The notes beneath the pieces are model-generated. The model ran no database searches. It had not been told where the DNA came from and was given only the letters and a program-made list of their open reading frames with translations. Shown here piece by piece: positions 38,740 to 51,660 of a stretch of 64,000 nucleotides of DNA. This DNA comes from Ceriagrion tenellum (lineage: Eukaryota; Arthropoda; Insecta; Odonata; Coenagrionidae), in the NCBI GenBank assembly GCA_963169105.1, contig OY720639.1, positions 52,371,848 through 52,435,847 of the forward strand, read 5' to 3'. Both the position numbers and the translations under genes were made by a program. Each line of letters begins with the position of its first letter. Within the stretch, counting starts at the first letter, position 1.

Positions 38740-39075
38740 GCAGTAACTGTTGGTACGACTCATTAAAAACCCACGACCAGCACAATTTCCCTAAGGCTCC
38801 CCCTCCACTTTCCCTTATGGGTATCTCATCCGCTACCTTATCCACCAAATTCATCCCCTTGCTCTCTCACCCCTTCTTCTCAAGCCCTCCTCCCTCCCCC
38901 TCCTCTCTATCCATTAAGTCCTTGCGTATAACGATGCCCTTCCGCTCTACCCCTCACCCCATCCTTCCCCCGCCGTCACTTAGCAACTTCCCACCTCGAC
39001 TTTCACTTCGAATCTCTCTCCAAATTTCTCGCTCTTTTTTGCACACACTACCAACTTTTTTCCCTTTACATAGTG
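38740..39075. other. Pyrimidine-rich island
   Basis: The plus strand is dominated by C and T, with long CCCTCC-type runs. The plus frame 38817-39113 is open because of composition and is rich in Ser, Pro and Leu. No function is assigned. Confidence 0.35.
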
Positions 39076-39189
39076 ATAAGGAAAAAACATACATTCCTGT
39101 CTTAGGAGTCTGATTTATTTCAACTTTATTAGCATTGTTCGGGTAATCTGTCGGTTAAGAAAGGTTTAAATGAAAGAAAATAAATAATC

Positions 39190-39640
39190 CTCTAGATTTT
39201 TACGCGAGCAGAGCCCTATCTACCAACATAATTTCTTTATTCATCTCAGCATATGTCCTACCTTTCCCTAGCCCGTCCATAAAAACTATTCTCTTTCCTT
39301 CCGCGGTAAACCAACATCCTACTCCCAATCATGGCCTTCAGCAATCATTTGACTCTCATTTCTCCTTCCAAGCACTTACTCCACCTCCTTAACCTCTTCC
39401 AGACGTTTCCCCTTCTGGCTCGCTACATCACGAACTTCCTCGCCTGTATTTCTTTCCGCACACCGCACCATCTCCTTTATCCTCCAGACCCAAATTACAA
39501 ACGCCTGCAACCGGTTCTCATCCTCCTTCCTCAGCGCCCAAGTTTCTGCTCCATATACCACTACATTCCTATACATATACATACTCCATTGAACTCATCG
39601 CCAGCCAATTTTTTACATTCTTACCCAGGATCCCTGTCAT
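39190..39640 (-). pseudogene. Decayed LINE reverse-transcriptase C-terminal fragment
   Basis: The minus strand encodes VVYGAETWALRKEDENRLQA at about 39560-39500, then FVIWVWRIKEM and NTGEEVRD. This is the YGxETWxLRKEDExRLxAFExWxWRR segment and NEEV motif that follow the RT core in many animal non-LTR retrotransposons. Further along, towards 39200, FYGRARER and TYAEMNKE resemble the basic tail and the final Tyr-x-Glu segment, in shifted frames. The catalytic palm and endonuclease are absent. It is a 5'-truncated, inactivated insertion of the same general type as the one at 30184-30447. Confidence 0.8.
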
Positions 39641-39699
39641 ATAAATATTCCCTGTCATATCTATCTCCTATTGCTAAGTGAATACATCGCTAGCGTAAT

Positions 39700-41545
39700 T
39701 CACCAAATTTCTTTGCTATTATATCCATTTTCTTCCAAAAATCAAACAAAAAAATGATATGTTCTTTTTTTAATTTTTCCCGCAAAACGTGTACACTACA
39801 CCGTTTGAAATGAAATCCAAGGCTAATACCTTAAAAATATCTCCCCCCGTATTTTCGTAATATACTGTAGATTTTTACGAATGCTTTTAATAATTTGATG
39901 AAGGTTTTTCACAAAATTTACCAAATTTTCTTTACTCTGATGTTTCTCCACATTGTGTTTTTGCGAGACAAAAACCATCGATCATTTATTGAAAAGAACG
40001 CAGTCTCTATCACCTGCTGATCTTCATTCTCTCTATTTATAAAGTGATACTACATAGCGCTCGGAACAACATATGAGGTATTTTGACCCGTTCCAGAAAC
40101 GACACATACCCACGTATCAGGATGAATGCGAAGTCAGGACAGTCGTTTGCTTTGTTTTCTAAAAACTTAAGTAACTACGATGGCGTGTTTTCAATGACCC
40201 TCTTGAAGGCTTTAATAATTCATTAAAGAGTTAACATGAGGTAAATTACAAGGTTATTGACCCATAGTGGCTATTAGTACAGCACAGGTAACTTTATATA
40301 TCAAAATAAACATTGATAAAATTTATCCTGCAGTAGTAGAGAAGACCAAATACTCAAAGCAATTATGATAATAGAACTATTTATGCATTATATTGCTTAA
40401 GTTCCTGTATCACGAATTCAGGAACAATTTCCATAGCGTTAAAATTATGAATAAATTTTAAATAAAAAACTTAATTACTATCACAAAAATTAATATTCAG
40501 TAGTCGATAAAAATGCATAAAAAATTCAATTATCTTACCCACTTGTAACTACTTGTAATAATTTTTCTATCTTTCTGATTGGCTGCTCCTGACTCAAGTC
40601 CTATTTTGTCTGAGGCAAAAATCTTCCATTTTAACGCAAAAATATTCAGAAGCATGCCCTCAAATTCTTAATTTGATGCTCGCCAATTTTTATACGGTAA
40701 TTGATGACAAATGATAGCAAACAAATGAGTTCGACGAGATGGCCACTTTCTCTTTTCCGTGTATTTATTTTTAATGTTGGCTGCTTCCATCCCTGATATC
40801 TCGTCGCTGGTTATAATTGAAAAAAAGTTAGCGGGACACTACTACCACCAAATTCATTTCGCCCGTTGAAAGACCAATTCATGTAATGAAATGAAAACAA
40901 TTAACTATAAAAATATCCAGGATGAAACTGAATCAAATGGATGAATTACGGTATAGCTTAGGTGATCCGCGAAATGCTAGTGTTATTAATTGTTTCCAAG
41001 TTAATAAAGCTAGTTTCTCAATTCCCCTCTCGCCTAGCTATAATTTACTTTCTGTGTAGTAAACATCAAAACCTCGATTGAATATTTATGGGAGTGAATC
41101 AGCATTCACATTAGGGTTGTTTTTTTAAGTAGCTAAAAGAATAGTTGAATAAAATTAAAATTGAAGTTACCAATAGATTTTACAAAATACTCAGTACAAT
41201 TTTCATGCTTCACACACAATGAAAATTGCCCTTCTCATGTGACGCTTGAAAATACCGAATGATATAAGAAGACATAACTGCAGGTTTACTCTTATTTCAC
41301 GGAGCTTTATTTTAGCTTTTCTGGTTATGAATTCAATGATTTTTTCCATTCTTGGTCTTTTCTTAAATTCTATGTTACATCAAAGCTGGAGTAAAATTTC
41401 TAATTATCGCAACGAACCGTTATCATCAGTCGTATACGAGGTTCGTGGGCGCTGTAAGGTATTCAGTAGGTGCACGATGAGGGTAATTCCCTGGCTGCAT
41501 TTGGTGCAGCATTTCTTTACAGTTTGAGGGAATAAAATTTACCAG
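39700..41545. other. Non-coding stretch
   Basis: AT-rich with no supported feature. Confidence 0.5.
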
Positions 41546-41550
41546 ACATA

Positions 41551-41622
41551 TTTCTTTTCCCAGTAATAGCGTAAATATCCCTCGAACAGTAGGCTAAGAC
41601 ATTAAAATAAAACGTACCTATG
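41551..41622. repeat. Diverged direct repeat, copy 1
   Basis: CCAGTAATAGCGTAAATATCC, then a GACATTAAAATAAAAC block and ACCTAT, recurs at 41956-42031 in the same orientation. A tRNA-like SINE candidate lies between the two copies. Confidence 0.6.
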
Positions 41623-41741
41623 GTCGTTTTTCTTTAATATTACTTATAGAAGTTCATAAAGAATTGAGACCTAGCATAGACCCGCTTGCTGATAATTTCC
41701 GTGATATTTCTATTATTACTATTACGTATTATTATTAGAGT

Positions 41742-41825
41742 ATTGGCCGGCCGTGATTGAAACACCGATTCTCGATCAGTCTTTGATGTTTAGCATCTTC
41801 GGCCTCAGTTCAAATTCGGCAGCGC
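41742..41825 (+). repeat. Possible tRNA-derived SINE head
   Basis: GGCCGGCCGTGATTGAAACA resembles a Ser/Leu-type tRNA A box region. CAGTTCAAATTCGGC at 41806-41820 resembles a B box and T arm at compatible spacing for a long variable arm. Decay makes both calls weak. Confidence 0.35.
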
Positions 41826-41955
41826 GATCATGCTACTCGTCCCAAGGCTGTTGATCACCGCCGAAAAGAGCAGACAGTATACATGGAATGACCTTACCTG
41901 TCGGAGAATCTAATTTAAGTACTTTTTTACTACTCAATAATTATCATTAATGATT

Positions 41956-42031
41956 CCCTCTTCCAGTAACAGCGTAAATATCCTTCCCACCAGTTAGTTT
42001 AGACATTAAAAATAAAACTAACCTATCTTCC
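41956..42031. repeat. Diverged direct repeat, copy 2
   Basis: CCAGTAACAGCGTAAATATCC and the following GACATTAAAAATAAAAC and ACCTAT match the copy at 41551-41622 in order and orientation, with scattered substitutions. Confidence 0.6.
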
Positions 42032-42279
42032 CTTTTCCATTGCTGATCTAATGTCAGCGTTGCCATTTCCTTTCCTTCATTTAGCCTTCCACCAGCTCAA
42101 TTTGGTATGAAAATGAAGCTTACGCCAAGTCGCATATCACGAGTTTTTCGATGGATATTATGGCCTTAATTTTCATCCAGCCGAAGAGTCTTTCCCGCCT
42201 TTTGTCCTCACAACTCTCGCTCTCCTCCTTCAAAGCTTTTCCCATTAACGAGAGAGGTATCTGAACACTACCTCTTTTT

Positions 42280-42430
42280 TTACCCACTCGTCAGATCCGT
42301 ACCACACTCAACTACATCACGCCTCGGAAGCCACTCTTTACCAGGGAGATCCGTATCTCACAAGTACAACTACGCAGCTGGGATTTGCATCCGCCTCGTG
42401 CGCTAGACTCAAGACGCACAGCACGACAAG
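42280..42430 (-). repeat. Possible tRNA-derived SINE
   Basis: On the minus strand GGCGGATGCAAATCCCAGC (B box GGATGCAAATCC at 42392-42381) follows a GTGCG/CGCAC anticodon-arm-like stem. The downstream body to about 42280 is GC-richer than its flanks. The A box is uncertain. Confidence 0.4.
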
Positions 42431-43244
42431 GCTGACTCCCAAACAGTTGCTTTTCATTTTTTATTTTCCTCCTTTTTTTAAGCGATCCTTTTCCTGGCTA
42501 ACTCTCTCACCCAGTCAGCGAACGTGCCTTTTTGTGGAAACACTCTCGGCGCCCCTAGGAGAAGATGATGTTGTCCTCAGAGCCCCGCCCTCCCTCTACG
42601 AGGTATGCATCCACAGTTTCACAACGTTTTCACTCACTAACCGATCCATGGCAAAGCACCCAGAGGCAAAAGCCTCTGCCACACGCGTGTTAAACGCTTC
42701 ACGTGTCCTTTGAAACATGCCGTCAACGAATTGAGAGATTCACTTCGCTCCTTATCCCACCACCCATGCTGTGGATATTTAGATAAATGTTTACGCGAGG
42801 TAGTCCTACGATAAAATAACTTGAAGGCTGATGGATTCAAAACCTATCTACCTATGGAAAAAACTGTCCTTTCACTTTCAAAAACTATAAAATTATACTT
42901 TTCTACACCACTTCATTTTCTATTTTTACTTCAAAACATATGCTTTTAAGAGTACAATGACTTATAAAAATGGGAAACTCATTTTTATATGTACAAAAAT
43001 GTCCTTTAACGAAAACTTTTATAAAATTGAATAAATATAAAATGTTGACGCCTTAGTATCATATATTCTGCGTTAATACCAAATCACGGCGAAGATTAAA
43101 TTCAAAATGCTGTAGGTCAATAGTTAAGGCGCTGCAGTTGAGCTCTATGCTGGTAAAAGTACAAACTAGAAATATTTTAATTCAGCCTAATCGTGAATAG
43201 CAGTTAACTCATTGGAAAACAAACACGTCCAAGGTAAATCTAAA

Positions 43245-43330
43245 CCACAAAAGTGGGACTCGATACCGTGACCTTCGAATTATATACCTGGGACTTTACC
43301 GCTCTACCAAGCACTTATCCTAACGACATT
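43245..43330 (-). repeat. tRNA pseudogene or tRNA-derived SINE
   Basis: On the minus strand TTGGTAGAGCGGTAAAG (A box, near 43310-43294) is followed by an anticodon-arm-like stretch, AAGGTCA, and GGTATCGAGTCC (B box, 43267-43256). The order and spacing closely copy a short-variable-arm tRNA such as tRNA-Lys. The T stem and acceptor do not pair well, so it is not a working tRNA gene. Confidence 0.5.
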
Positions 43331-44073
43331 CTCCAGTCGCCGAACAAATATGACTCAATATGTGATCATTAAGTTAACAATATGTGCATGATCTAATCAT
43401 CCACTTTGTGGAGAGCAATTTTCGGGACGTTTACAGAAACTTGTAAAAAATTTCATACCATTCAATCCACACAATAGAAATTAAGCATTTAGCGTCCTTG
43501 CAACTTGAAAGCGTGAAATCCGAGTACAGACGCTTAACCGCGGAGAAAAAATCAAAACCTTCTAAAAACAATTGCCAAACACCAGTCGAGCTTCACTCCA
43601 TTTGCAATTCAACCCCCTCACAATCAGAGGTCACCACCCTCTTTCTTTGTTAAGTCCTTCCAAAAATTCTCACGGAACTGTTGGTGAGTAGGTGAGGTAC
43701 TTAATACCTCTCCTGCTCTCCTCATTTCATCCCATTCTTTGTTTCTCTACTTCCTCTCGCTCGCAAAACGGGCTGATTGTGAGGTGTTAACACCGTTGAT
43801 ACTTTTCGTGAGGTTTTTGGCGCTCCTAAACCCCTGAGGTCGCAGCTATATCGGAGAAACACTTGTAGCTACTGAAAAGAGTGGTGAAAATCCTTCTCAC
43901 CCGGAACCCCTTAAAATCCCGGTTCTCGACATTCCCAGCCGTCGCAACCCCTCCAACTCCACACCCCTCCGCCGTCTGCTTCTGACGGCTACTTTGGGCG
44001 TCAGGTAAGCAGGAGAAAATTTTTTTAACCGAATGCAGCACACCGGGTGAGTGACCAGGAAAGCGCTATTCCA

Positions 44074-44129
44074 GACGGAATCGAAAGTGACGACCTTCGA
44101 CAATGACGAAATTTAGGCGTCACTGACTT
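44074..44129. repeat. Direct repeat, copy 1
   Basis: The block around AAGTGACGACCTTCGACAAT and TTAGGCGTCACTGACTT recurs 131 bases downstream at 44205-44260, at roughly three quarters identity by eye. No coding meaning is evident. Confidence 0.6.
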
Positions 44130-44204
44130 GCCGAATCCCGTTTGTTGTTTTCAAAAATCGAAAATTGCTTAGACTCCCCCGCCAACAGTCCTATGCATTG
44201 TCAT

Positions 44205-44260
44205 GACTCGGATCGGAAATGACGACCCTGGACAATGGCAAACTTTGACGCCTTAAACTT
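44205..44260. repeat. Direct repeat, copy 2
   Basis: AAATGACGACCCTGGACAAT and TTTGACGCCTTAAACTT match the copy at 44074-44129. The pair may be the remains of a tandem array or a composite repeat. Confidence 0.6.
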
Positions 44261-44539
44261 AAGCAATCGAGATCGATGCATCCGAAATTTTGGCTTTAGC
44301 GGCTCCAACATCAACACCTCAGTATTATCGCTGTTTGAGAATGTCCCGTCCAGTCTAACTAAATAACTCCCAATAAGCCATCCTCGCGCAACAGATACGG
44401 GGTAAAGTCCCAGAAGAATAGGTAGCTTCTGATTTTTCAAACGAGTTCTACTTTCCTCGCACCTATGTCTGGGAGAAAAGTGTCTAGAAACTATAATCTC
44501 ATTATGACTTGGTATTACAATAAACACTTGTTAGATTTA

Positions 44540-46460
44540 AGAATCTTATCTGCTTAGAGTTACACGATTACATGGCTCTATCATTATATTTCACACACGA
44601 GTCTCCTTGCATATCACTGTCTTTCTCACCGTTAGAGAATAGTTTTACATTAAGCACATCAACAATAGCTCTTCTGGTTGCACAACCACTTCTAGCCAGG
44701 AGAAGCTTGCGGCAGCACCAGTATAACGATGGTATTGTCAGATCTGGTTACCCTCAGCACCGCTTCACCGATTTCATTACAAGGGATACGTAATGGGCTC
44801 TTCCCTTTAAATTAATGCCTTCGTCACTCTAGTCACTTCAGATTTGTTAGAGTCACATTAAAAGACTTAAATAAACTGCTTCCGATTAGAGATGATTTTA
44901 CCAATTCAGTAAAACATTCTTCCAGAACCTAATTCATTTCGAATAGGTTACCTTCTGGAGACTGGAGCAACAAGTTTTGGAAGGTTTGCAGGATTATACC
45001 AGGTCCTTTCAATAAAATGCCATGAAAGTGACTTTCTTTATGAAGTAGAGAGTTCAAACCTTTTCAAACAATTGCACTCAACTTCCGCGATAAAACTTGG
45101 TAAATCAGTCCCAATGAGAACGTAAAGAAACAGCATTTACGAGCGCGAGCATAAAAAGAATAATTAACGACATCAAAACTTGGAAAAAACACCAATTGCA
45201 CGCTGTTAATTAAATCACTTGGGATAATTTTATTTTTAGAGAGTAACATAAAAGTATTCATTGAGAAATATAATATCAGAAAAGCACGGCTGAAATTGTT
45301 ACTTAATATGTAACATTAAAGTGTCAAAGGACATATTAAAACATTATTTTTTATGTCCCTGTATAACTTTATGAGGTTTCCCGCCGAAACAAAGAGCGAA
45401 TTTGCACACGCGGCAAACGTGGCTTAGGGAAAATAATAAATTAGTTTTCCCCAGCCTTCCGCAAACTCTGCGGAGTATTGAGCCAAGAAAAATCTATCAC
45501 ACAGAATACTCCTGCTCCGAAAGGTGAGTATGAGAGAACATATTCCTCTCGGAGTCGTCGGGAACTAGTGCTACGAGCGAACAAAAACCCATCCTCCAAA
45601 GAGACATAATGTCTCTGGCGAGTTCTACGTCTGTCTCCTAATCCTAGCGAACTTGGGGAGTTTCATCGCATTTAAGTTTAAACTTTGGGAGGGATTGTGG
45701 AAAAGGAAAAACTACGGATCCCGTCATTCTAAGTGTTAATACATTTTCTCCCACAAGTCAACGAAATGAAGGTTAATGAAAGGAAAATTTATAAAAAGTT
45801 TTTCATCGATTCAACTGGTTCTATCGAGGAAAAATATATACGTACAGGAGTTTCGCTTGGATTGACTGCTCTCCAATAAACCACAGTACACAATTATAGA
45901 GATTTATGTAATCGATGATTATTTCAGTACTTGATATGAGGCAATACGATAAATGGAACCTTGGAAATTCCTTGCACGTGATACATCAATGTGTAAACAC
46001 GGAATTTGTTGGTATTAATGGTCGAAAGATGAACATATTTTCAGCGTTAGAGGTTACTCAATGGTAAGATCTATGACTTGTAGTATTAGACAATAAGAAA
46101 TATACATCAAGTATCGTTCTAGATACCATTTCAAATGTACCTATTTATATATTTAATGTAATTTTTACTGATTAATAAAAATCTCACACTGCCATGGAAA
46201 CTCGAGCATTGCAATGTACAAACACATTGATTGCCAAAATAATACTATTTTGAACCGTCACATTCATTGATAGCGTCTATCATTTCTCTTCGAAAGAAAC
46301 CGGAAGAAATTTGTAAGCAGGACGATTCCTGCAAATAGTGGTGCCCTTGACACCTCCAATCTCATAACTTCCATAGACGCCAGCTTCCATTTGGATGGTC
46401 ACTTCTAGATAGTTGTCATAATCTGACCACAATCATAATAAAACTAGGGATTCTCTGAAA
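44540..46460. other. Non-coding stretch
   Basis: No supported gene or repeat. Confidence 0.45.
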
Positions 46461-46466
46461 GGAAGA

Positions 46467-46508
46467 GCATTATGTAAAAAAATCTGAGCATAATGTAAAA
46501 AATTCTGA
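46467..46508. repeat. Two-copy 21-bp tandem repeat
   Basis: GCATTATGTAAAAAAATCTGA is followed directly by GCATAATGTAAAAAATTCTGA, two 21-base units differing at two positions. Confidence 0.85.
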
Positions 46509-46514
46509 GAAAAG

Positions 46515-49425
46515 CGCTAAAATTAAGGTATTTTAAACTCTCACAGATTACCTCGAGAAATCATATGTTGAAAAAATGCATCGAAATTCAAGATTGAATA
46601 ATAAAAGACAGCCACTGTAGCGACGGAACTTGGAGTTATCTCCTCCTTACTCACTGAAAAAATAATGTTTAGTAGTAATTTAAGACAAATTATTTGACCG
46701 ATGGAATTCTCAGGATAAATTAGAATTTAAAAAAAAATGAAAAAGGATGTGCATATATGGTAAAATCACATAAGGTGAAAACTGAAATAATTCATTTCAT
46801 GATTAAACTTTTAGTCCGTGGGAAATGAAGAACGTCAGAAATCAGTATAGCACCTTAATACTAGGGTTCCGATTTCCTCCATTTTACACTATGAGAAGTT
46901 TGTCTAAATGAAGAAGGAAATCTAGCCGAGCGATCATTACTGAATCAAAAAGCCACTCGCCAGATTTTCCACTTACCCAGAAGAAATGACGATGACGTAA
47001 AGCTCTCTGCTTACCACAATAGAATCAGTGGTTCACAAGCTTTGAACTTCAAGTTAAATGTCGCCTGTCCTGCTTTTACAGCATGAGTAGCGTCATTCGA
47101 CTTTTCATTGGTGAAATTTTAAAGCATATAGGAGAATTTCTATTTTCACGTTCAAGTGTTAATTAGCAATACGCCCGTTAAGAAATTAGATTGCCCATTA
47201 GGAGAAATTAGATGGCCACGCCCAATAGGGAAATTTGATTGAGATATTTCTCAAGTTTTAAGGAAGACCATATTTGAAACTTACTTTAAAATGCAAGCCG
47301 TTGTATGAGCAAGATAAAATATTATAATTATAATAACGAAGACGCTTTGTTTCGTGTTCCTGAACTTCTCAATAATAAACGAAGGGGACATACTGAAGGT
47401 TTAACTCCGTTAACTATTTTTTTTTTAAACATTCGCGTAATTACGCACATGAACACTATACATTTCTGACGCGATCTGTGCGTCACAACTTATCCATTGT
47501 TAAAACATTATGTATGCCTAGAGAGCATAGATGGGAAAATCACAGGGAAAATGGCATTCACTTTTTGGAAAGTTTCTTGAAAATTAGAGCGGATGTGGCT
47601 GATATTTTGAATTAATTCTAGAGACAAAATTCCTTCACAATGAATTCGTTCGTTCGTCGAATTTATGCAGACTGATATCTCGCTAAAATTATCTAGATAG
47701 CGTAGATAAATGGGCCTATGCATGCCCCTTTCCTTCGGCAGAGTCGTGGTACTGCGAACCATTTTGTTCACTGGAGACTCCCTTCATTCTCTCCCTACCT
47801 CTTCTCACTTCCCCTTTCACTTCCTTCCCTCCTCCTCGCCCAACTTTGCCTTCCGAAGTATATTCCTCTCCATGGGAACCTCAACAGGTGTAACGTCACA
47901 GAGCAGTAGGTGGGAGAAGGGTCGAGGAAATACCTCGCCCATTAATTTCCGTTATGGTTTTTCGCTCTTCCCTTTTATAATGAGCCATTTTTTACGTGAA
48001 AAAGGAGGAGGCCCGCTGTAATCGTTCGATGCTCGCTCATTCGTCACATAATGCACGGAAAATTTTCGAAAAATAAATTTAAAAGTTAAAGAAGAACCCA
48101 CGTTACATGGGCGAAAATACATGTGAGATTGGAAAGAAGCAGGAGTAAGAAGAGAGTCACCGGAACGTGTAATTTTCCTGCCAATGATAATTGTGTTTTG
48201 CGTAAGGAACCCGAGAGTATTTCCATACGAGTCTCTGAATCTCTCTTTCGTTCTTCCAGATGAGTGGTTCCAAACCTTTTCCGTTTCATGCATAGTTCAA
48301 AAAAATATTCCCCTTTCCAAAGTTAATAGCTACATGTTAATTTAATTCCACAAATGAAAATAACCTGCAGGTTTAAGAATCAGTTTCTAATCCGTCGTGT
48401 TCGATAACTTTCTTGATCGCTACAGAGTAAATTAAAACTCACTAAAATTTCACTGATTTTTACATAATTTACGGAACATTACATTTCGCTAGTTAGTAGC
48501 CCAAATACTCCATAAACCCCGCTTAAATTACTCATGGGACTCGGGAATTCTCAACTAGCAGAGAATCCCTGTTCTACGTCAACGAAATGTGGTCAGGTCG
48601 TTCGTGAAGCGTCGAGTGTTGATAGTTCCGTAAATGTGAATGCTTTGCACGGGGAGAAAATAGCAAAACTTTAGGACCACATCCTGGGCATTTTTTTCCA
48701 AAATCAGTTTTTTTAGCGCAAACAAGATCATAATTTTGTCGCACCACCGTAAGTACACCGTTCGGTGAAAGCGATTTTTTCATAAGATTCTTGAGTGATG
48801 ACAAGAAGAGACTTTTGAGATAAGGAGCATTAGCAGTCTTAAAATTAAGACAGCGTGTATGAAGCAACGTGATAATTTAATAGAAACGAACAAAGGTATG
48901 CGAGGATAGGCAATGAGAGGGGAGATAATTAAAGAAGAGTCAGTTTTCTGTGTCTAGCAGTAATAACTAAGCTTCACTGTGCCTACTGTGAAAGGGTTAC
49001 GCCTGATGGATACGTATATATTCTTTATCTTGATCCCCACATAGCTGTCATTCGGAGAGCTCTTCATTTGTAGTAGCTACAACTATCGTCGCATAGAGCC
49101 TTATACCGTGGTCCCGTTGGCGCCGTTCGCGAAATGCGTAGTTATACCGAAGACGGGTTTATCTCCACACCTATTCCTCCATTTCCTAAAAATTCTTGCC
49201 CATTATCATCCATCCACCTGTCCCTAAGGACACAAATGGTCTCAGCTGTCAGTCGCGCTGATAATAATTATTATATATAATTTGGCCATTCGCCAATTTT
49301 AAATATAACTTGGGAAGAAGTAAATTACATAAAGACCGGTTTAGTATACACAATGTAGTATTTTGTCTTCCCTCGCAAGAACGATAGGGGAACGAGCAGT
49401 TGGGGCGTCATAAGCATCCAAAAGG
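46515..49425. other. Non-coding stretch
   Basis: No gene recognised. A degenerate AAATTAGAT/GCCCA repetition lies at 47178-47242. The 113-codon minus frame at 47952-48293 starts with ATG but has no known domain. Confidence 0.4.
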
Positions 49426-49432
49426 CATAGTA

Positions 49433-49494
49433 CCCTAAATAATGCTAAAACGAAAATTCTTTCCCTAAATAATGCTAAAACGAAAATTCTTTCC
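49433..49494. repeat. Perfect 30-bp tandem duplication
   Basis: CCCTAAATAATGCTAAAACG and the next ten bases occupy 49433-49462 and are repeated without change at 49463-49492, with two further matching bases. Perfect identity implies a recent event. It sits at the left edge of a GC-richer island. Confidence 0.95.
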
Positions 49495-49499
49495 AGCGA

Positions 49500-49890
49500 T
49501 TCGCTTCTTTTTCACAGCAAATCGTTACTTCTTTTTTCCGTCTCGTGGCTCACGCTTCCTTACATTCGCGTCGCCTTCATGGTCTCCAAAACTGCCCCCT
49601 TCCCGATCAGTCAGTATAAAATCGACGACGGCGTTGTTCGGTCTGAGGCGACTGTCAACTCCTCCCCGTGAAACGGTCTTTTCTCTTTCTCTCTCTCCTC
49701 CGCAGTCAGCGCCACGTGCCATTCAAGTCGGATCTACCAGCGCTCGATCGATCGAGAGAGTGAAATGTTTTGTCGTCGACTTTAGCCTTCCACAAAAGGG
49801 CTTATTCCCGCCAAATGATTTTTTCCTCCTCTCACCGAGACTAACACGGACAACTCGACCTACACACTGCCGACCCAAACCTCTCTAAAA
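49500..49890 (+). promoter_or_regulatory. GC-richer island with a possible TATA promoter
   Basis: GTCAGTATAAAATCG places a TATA box at 49615-49620, with CG-rich sequence downstream and CACGTG at 49711-49716. A pyrimidine tract ending in CCGCAG at 49705 would also serve as a splice acceptor. The 138-codon plus frame through the island (49472-49888) is serine/proline rich and unrecognised, and no good coding start follows the TATA box. Promoter function is inference only. Confidence 0.2.
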
Positions 49891-51199
49891 ACTGTCCACC
49901 ATCAATTTCCCGAACGGAATACATGCATATGTGTGAGAATTTATAGATTTTTCCTGACAACCATTTCACACGTCCCGTCTCCTCTTTAGAGCAAGAAGGT
50001 TAAATTGCTGCGGGAAAACGGTTAAAGGTGCTAAAATACGATCAATAAAATTTTCAGCAGGCTGTGAAATAACAGAAGGAAATCGATTACTACTATCACT
50101 ACTAAAATGAAGAAAAAGAAATATACTTTGTGGAATGTTTCACGTACAAGAGAGTGAACAAGAAGATGAGATTCAAGGGATGAAGATGGAAACCCGAAAA
50201 ATAGAGTGAAGAATGATCATCGACATACAAGTTGTATTCTATCTTGACACACTTGGCACGTAGCCGAGTTTAACATTTTCTTGATAAAATAATTAACTTT
50301 AATTTTTATAGGAGAAAGTTTACATGCACTGCGTCACGACGTAAGGTCCTTCGATGAATGAAAAACACCGCATTCCCCGTAAGTCTGAAGATGTGCTGCG
50401 AGAATGGAAAAATCATGATGAATACAATTACGTTAACTATTGCTCATGCTTCCAAAGCAAAGCTCTAGGACAATCATATTTACAAACTTTCAGGTTAGGA
50501 ACTATAGCTGCTCCTGGGCGAGTTATAAAATTAAGTGTTGCATCAAGTGGCCACTAATTAAATGGGGGCTTATGGCACAGTGTGACTAAATGAAACTTCA
50601 TAAGTCATGTTTCCCATGCAGTTAGGACGCATACGAGGTACAGGAGTGGCTCCGACCCTTTTTCCTCGAAAACAAAGCAATAATAAAAGGAATACGTTTT
50701 CAACTGAGCTGATTGATTTGAGTTTAATTTTTAGTACTGAAATATCAAAAAAACTACAAATTACAACCAAATGTGTTAAACAATACCGCCGTAATCCGAA
50801 AATTATCAAGTTTTTCAAAAAAAGATACAAAATTCTTCAAAAGTTCCAAAATGATAATTTGGTTACACTGAGTACCCATTTTTTTTTACTGACGGGCAAC
50901 TAATGTATTCGATGGCAACAAAACAATTATAAAATCAAGGGAAATAACTTCACAGCGAAGTGAAAGATAGAATAAGTAGATCAGGTTCATTACTAAAAAA
51001 GACCACCTTTAACTAGAAACTTGAGGCTATGGGCGTCCCCATCTCTTGAACAATGAGCGTAATCATCTCTAAGCTTCCTTTTTCCCGGCAGAGTCATAAC
51101 GTAATTTTTTCGCACACTATGCCACATAATCAATCCTCCCCCTTTGCGATACAAAAAGGAATCCACTACGGCGTCCTAATGACGGCCATTCTGAGAAAA

Positions 51200-51660
51200 A
51201 TCCTTCCCGTTCTTGCATTCCTCCCACTTCCATGCCGGTTCGCGTCTCCCCGACTAACAACACCGACACCCTCTCCTTTTCATCCCTCCGTCCCCTTTAT
51301 ATATATATACATATATATATCCACCTTACTTCCTACACATTCGGTCCCCATCCCTCTCCCTTAGGCAGCTAGTGGGGGAGGGGGCACGATTTCCTTCCAT
51401 TACCCCAGACGCCCCCGCACACACAACCCCTGCGAGCTTCGCGTGTTCCCCTTCTTCAACCCCTACTGCTATACGCCTCGGTCATCCATCACCCGATTCG
51501 GACGGGACCCCGCCTCCAACACCCTGCTTCCCCTCCCCTCGCCCTGAAAAACCCCTTTATCCACCTCCAACCCTCCCCCTCCTCCTCTCTACATCCACAA
51601 ACCCTCTCTCCTGCTCAAACCCCATTCCCCCCCCCTGCCTCCTGCACACTCACCAGGGTT
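51200..51660. other. C-rich island with a TA microsatellite
   Basis: The plus strand is strongly C/T-rich. A TA dinucleotide repeat with one interruption lies at 51298-51320. Two overlapping plus frames (51053-51364 and 51372-51707) are open owing to composition and are proline/serine rich. No product is recognised. Confidence 0.45.

Noticed and set aside
43245..43330. Functional tRNA gene
   Set aside because: A and B boxes are present but the acceptor and T stems do not pair.
47952..48293. 113-codon minus frame beginning with ATG
   Set aside because: No recognisable domain, and overlapped by comparable plus frames; kept only as a note in the stretch description.
49472..49888. 138-codon plus frame as a protein gene
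   Set aside because: Ser/Pro-rich text that follows from pyrimidine skew; the frame begins inside the tandem duplication.
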